DNA from: Ovoidimarina sp050299695
GTDB taxonomy: Bacteria > Pseudomonadota > Alphaproteobacteria > Rhodobacterales > Rhodobacteraceae
DNA: 64,000 nucleotides
Direction: 5' to 3'
NCBI GenBank assembly: GCA_050299695.1
Contig: JBNKWI010000007.1
Coordinates: forward strand, 1-64,000
The notes under the pieces are model-generated. The model was not told the DNA's origin. It worked only from the letters and a program-made list of their open reading frames with translations, and made no database searches. A program made the translations under genes and the position numbers. Numbering within the stretch: the first letter of the stretch is position 1; each line of letters starts with the position of its first letter. Of the stretch, positions 61,639 to 64,000 are shown piece by piece.

Positions 61639-63192
61639 ATGATCTACGAATTCGAGGGCTTCGAGCTGGACATGCAGGCCGTCGAACTGCGTGCCGATGG
61701 CTCGCCCGTGGCCTTGCAGCCTCAGGTTTTCGATCTGCTCTTTCTCCTGGTCGAGAACCACGAGCGAATGGTGACCCGCGACGAGATTGTCGAGAAGGTC
61801 TGGCAGGGACGCGCGATTTCCGAAACCGCCATATCGAGCCGGATCAAGACCCTGCGCCAGGCACTTGGCGATGACGGCAATGAACAGCGGATCATCCGCA
61901 CGCTGCACGGACGCGGATTTCGGATGGTCGCCGAGGTTTCGCTCAAGGCACAAGCCCCTCCGGTTCCGCCCGACCCGTCGGGCGATAGCGCGCCCATTCC
62001 AACCGGCGGACGGCCTTCCGTCGCGGTGCTGCCGTTCCAGAGTTTTTCTCCTGCGCCCGCGGACCATCTCGGCGACGCGCTGGCACATGACATCATCGTC
62101 TCGCTTTCCCGGCTCCGCTGGCTCCGCGTGATCGCCCGGGGCTCGTCCTTCCGGTTTCGCGACCCCGAGCCCGACCTCCGCGCCGTGGGCCGCGCACTCG
62201 GCGTGCGCTACTGCCTGACCGGCAGCGTAGAACACGGCCCCGAAGGCATCAACGTGTCTGCCGAACTGGATGACACGGAGGCCGATGCCGTCATCTGGAG
62301 CGAGCGGTACCATATGGCGCTGAACGAGATCGGCAGCCTGCGCGACGTGATCTCCCGCCACGTCGCCGCCGCGCTCGAATTGCACATTCCCGAGGCGGAA
62401 GCCGCACGCCTGCGCAGCAAGGCCGAGCCGCTGAACGACAGCTGGTCGCGCTTCCATCTCGGACTGCACCACATGTACCGGCTCAATCGCGAGGACAACG
62501 CGCGCGCCGTCGAACATTTCCGGGCCGCCTTGGAAGTGGAACCCGAATTCGCACGCGCCTGGGCAGGCCTTTCCTTCACGGATTTCCAGTCTGCGTATCT
62601 CGGTTACGACCGCGATGCGGCCCCCCGGATCGCGGCCGCGCGTGAACACTCCGAACGGGCGCTCGCGATCGACAGCAACGATGCGTTCGCGCATTTCACC
62701 ATGGGACGCTCCTACTGGCTGGAAGGCCGGGTTGCCGACAGCCTGCCCTGGCTCGAGGGAGCGACCGAGATCGCGCCGAGCTATGCACAGGGTCATTATT
62801 CCCAGGCCTGGGCCGCCGCGATGCTCGGCCGGTCGGCAGCCGCGCACGCGAGCGTCGACCTCGCCATGGATCTCAGCCCGCTTGACCCGTTCTTCTACGC
62901 GATGCGAGGCACCAAGGCGCTCGCGTACTTGACGGAAGACGCCCCGCAACAGGCACTACCCTGGATCAATGCGGCAGCCGGGACGCCCGGCGCCCACCCG
63001 ATCGTGGGCCTGGTCGCCGCGGTCTGCCACGCATTTTGCGACGACGAGGCGGCCGCGCGGACCTGGGTAACGCGTGTTGGATCCAAGAACCCGGCCATTT
63101 CGCTGGCGTACTTCTTCAGATCCATCCCATTTTCTGACCCAGACCTGCGCCAGCGCATCGAGCGGGTGCTCAGGGCGGCTGGTGTCTCCTGA
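61639..63192 (+). CDS. Winged-helix (CadC/OmpR-like) regulator with TolB-like and TPR regions
   Basis: The 517-residue protein starts with an OmpR-type winged helix (about 1-95: DLLFLLVENHERMVTRDEIVEKVW; SRIKTLRQALGDDG; IRTLHGRGFRMVA). A TolB-N-like domain follows (about 125-245: SVAVLPFQSFS; YCLTGSVEHGPEGINVSAEL; WSERYH), then TPR repeats (about 265-500). There is no TM helix, so it is cytoplasmic, unlike CadC. It may regulate the divergent CPBP genes; this is inference. Confidence 0.87.
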   Translation: MIYEFEGFELDMQAVELRADGSPVALQPQVFDLLFLLVENHERMVTRDEIVEKVWQGRAISETAISSRIKTLRQALGDDGNEQRIIRTLHGRGFRMVAEVSLKAQAPPVPPDPSGDSAPIPTGGRPSVAVLPFQSFSPAPADHLGDALAHDIIVSLSRLRWLRVIARGSSFRFRDPEPDLRAVGRALGVRYCLTGSVEHGPEGINVSAELDDTEADAVIWSERYHMALNEIGSLRDVISRHVAAALELHIPEAEAARLRSKAEPLNDSWSRFHLGLHHMYRLNREDNARAVEHFRAALEVEPEFARAWAGLSFTDFQSAYLGYDRDAAPRIAAAREHSERALAIDSNDAFAHFTMGRSYWLEGRVADSLPWLEGATEIAPSYAQGHYSQAWAAAMLGRSAAAHASVDLAMDLSPLDPFFYAMRGTKALAYLTEDAPQQALPWINAAAGTPGAHPIVGLVAAVCHAFCDDEAAARTWVTRVGSKNPAISLAYFFRSIPFSDPDLRQRIERVLRAAGVS

Positions 63193-63202
63193 CCGCTTCG
63201 CG

Positions 63203-63229
63203 GGGTCGCCGTCCAGTAGCCGGCGACCC
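63203..63229. terminator. Bidirectional hairpin terminator
   Basis: A 9-bp perfect stem GGGTCGCCG (63203-63211) and CGGCGACCC (63221-63229) with a 9-base loop lies between the convergent regulator and SnoaL-like genes. No T-run follows. Confidence 0.6.
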
Positions 63230-63258
63230 TCAGGGAGCCGCCAATCGCCCCACGCCAG

Positions 63259-63702
63259 TCATGGCCGGTACTCCGTCGTCAGGAGTGCGGCGATCTTCCA
63301 GCCGTCTTCGTCGACGAAGACGATGCTGACGAGGAACGGGAGCCGGTCGGGATTCGCCGCCTTGCCGATCACCAGAGTCAGCGGCATGTGCAGGATGGCA
63401 CTGTCCGTGCCGACACCGATCACCCGGGCCGCGTCGAGATCCGGCTCGACATGCCAGACCTCGGCCGTCTGGAACGAAGACATCCGGGCGACGACGGCGT
63501 CGATCCCCCAGAAGCTCTTGCCGGCGCTGACCCACAGGAACGCGGCATCGTGGGTCATGTGGGCCCGGATCCGCTCGGCGTCGCGGGCGTTCTGCGCCTC
63601 GGCGAAGTCACGGTAGGCGGCCTTGATCTCGTCGGACGTATCGGCATGACCGGCGTTGGCGCAGATCACGGCGAGCGCAAGGACAGTTGCAGCGAGTTTC
63701 AT
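63259..63702 (-). CDS. Secreted SnoaL-like/DUF4440-type protein
   Basis: The 147-residue protein has a signal peptide (KLAATVLALAVICANAGHA) and a cone-shaped alpha+beta NTF2-like domain (IKAAYRDFAEAQNARDAERIRAHMTHD; KSFWGIDAVVARM; LVSIVFVDEDGWKIAAL). Function unknown. GGAGGA lies before ATG 63702, which overlaps the MFS stop by ATGA; the two are in one operon. Confidence 0.78.
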   Translation of the reverse strand: MKLAATVLALAVICANAGHADTSDEIKAAYRDFAEAQNARDAERIRAHMTHDAAFLWVSAGKSFWGIDAVVARMSSFQTAEVWHVEPDLDAARVIGVGTDSAILHMPLTLVIGKAANPDRLPFLVSIVFVDEDGWKIAALLTTEYRP

Positions 63703-64000
63703 GAGGGTTCCTCCGGGGATTTGAGGCGTGAAGCGAGCCAGATCGACACGACCACGGCGACGGCAATCGCGGCGACCGTCCGCGACCACCCGAGGTGCTC
63801 GTAGACCTGCCCAAGCACGGCGGCGCCGCTCAGGCCGCCGAGATAGTAGGCAGCGAGGTAGAGACCGCTGGCCGCCGCGCGGTCGGATCGGGCGGCGCGG
63901 CTGACGAAACCGGTCGCGGCAGCCTGGGCGAAGAAGGTGGCGACGCCGATCAGCGTAAGACCCGCGAGCAGGATGCGGAGATCCGGCACAAGAATAAGAC
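63699..64000 (-). CDS. MFS transporter, C-terminal part (5' end outside window)
   Basis: The frame is open to the window edge. It has three to four hydrophobic helices (GLTLIGVATFFAQAAATGF; ASGLYLAAYYLGGLSGAAVLG; AVAVVVSIWLASRL) matching the end of an MFS exporter of the YceL/YnfM type. Its stop overlaps the SnoaL-like start by four bases. Substrate unknown. Confidence 0.78.
   Translation of the reverse strand, partial: LILVPDLRILLAGLTLIGVATFFAQAAATGFVSRAARSDRAAASGLYLAAYYLGGLSGAAVLGQVYEHLGWSRTVAAIAVAVVVSIWLASRLKSPEEPS

Noticed and set aside
1..64000. tRNA, rRNA and CRISPR array
   Set aside because: Reading both strands gave no cloverleaf-like gene, ribosomal signature or regularly spaced repeat. 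A covariance search would be decisive, which I could not run.

Overview
The window is GC-rich (by eye about two thirds G+C), densely coded DNA from an alphaproteobacterium. It is most likely a member of the Rhodobacterales: a periplasmic nitrate reductase operon, PHA genes, zapE and folC, roseobacter-like gene content and many ATGA start/stop overlaps fit that order. I saw no rRNA, tRNA or CRISPR array. Species-level identity cannot be read from the sequence.

Layout. 1-543: 3' part of an IS110-family transposase. 0.7-6 kb: a very large secreted ExeM/NucH-type nuclease divergent from a dihydrodipicolinate-synthase-family aldolase. 6-11.7 kb: an RND efflux pair divergent from a CDF metal exporter. 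11.8-19.2 kb: housekeeping-like genes (VOC enzyme, DUF6165, phaC, phaA, CBS protein, folC, zapE). 19.6-24 kb: galE plus GtrA, GT39-like and GT2 envelope glycan genes. 24-35.3 kb: the most unusual block. It holds a tyrosinase with a DUF2182 membrane protein, a stand-alone protease-propeptide-like protein, a subtilase, a SARP/BTAD-type regulator, a metzincin-like cytoplasmic protease, an unrecognised 173-residue protein, a YcaO and a TfuA. 35.4-38.5 kb: LysR divergent from DoxX, a DOPA-4,5-dioxygenase-like enzyme and a DsbA-fold protein. 38.6-42.7 kb: a glycosyltransferase, a peptidoglycan-binding protein and a long cytochrome P450. 42.9-50.2 kb: napFDAGHBC and a divergent Crp/Fnr regulator with a palindromic site between them. 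50.5-54.8 kb: an aldehyde dehydrogenase/TPP-decarboxylase pair with divergent LysR. 55.2-59.5 kb: GNAT, GST, cupredoxin, DUF4142, AraC, a SPW-type membrane protein and an AhpD-like protein. 59.6-64 kb: two CPBP membrane proteases, a winged-helix/TPR regulator, a SnoaL-like protein and the end of an MFS transporter.

The best candidate for a new system is the 24-35.3 kb block. The overlapping trio (173-residue protein, YcaO, TfuA) looks like a thioamide-type peptide- or protein-modification module. The flanking proteases, SARP-like regulator and copper oxidase could be its processing, control and tailoring functions. No exporter and no classical short precursor were found, so the substrate is open. 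A second well-supported observation is a conserved 38-bp operator (two CGGAC half-sites 21 bp apart). One copy lies between DUF4142 and araC and one lies in front of the SPW/AhpD pair, so one AraC protein probably controls both stress-type operons.
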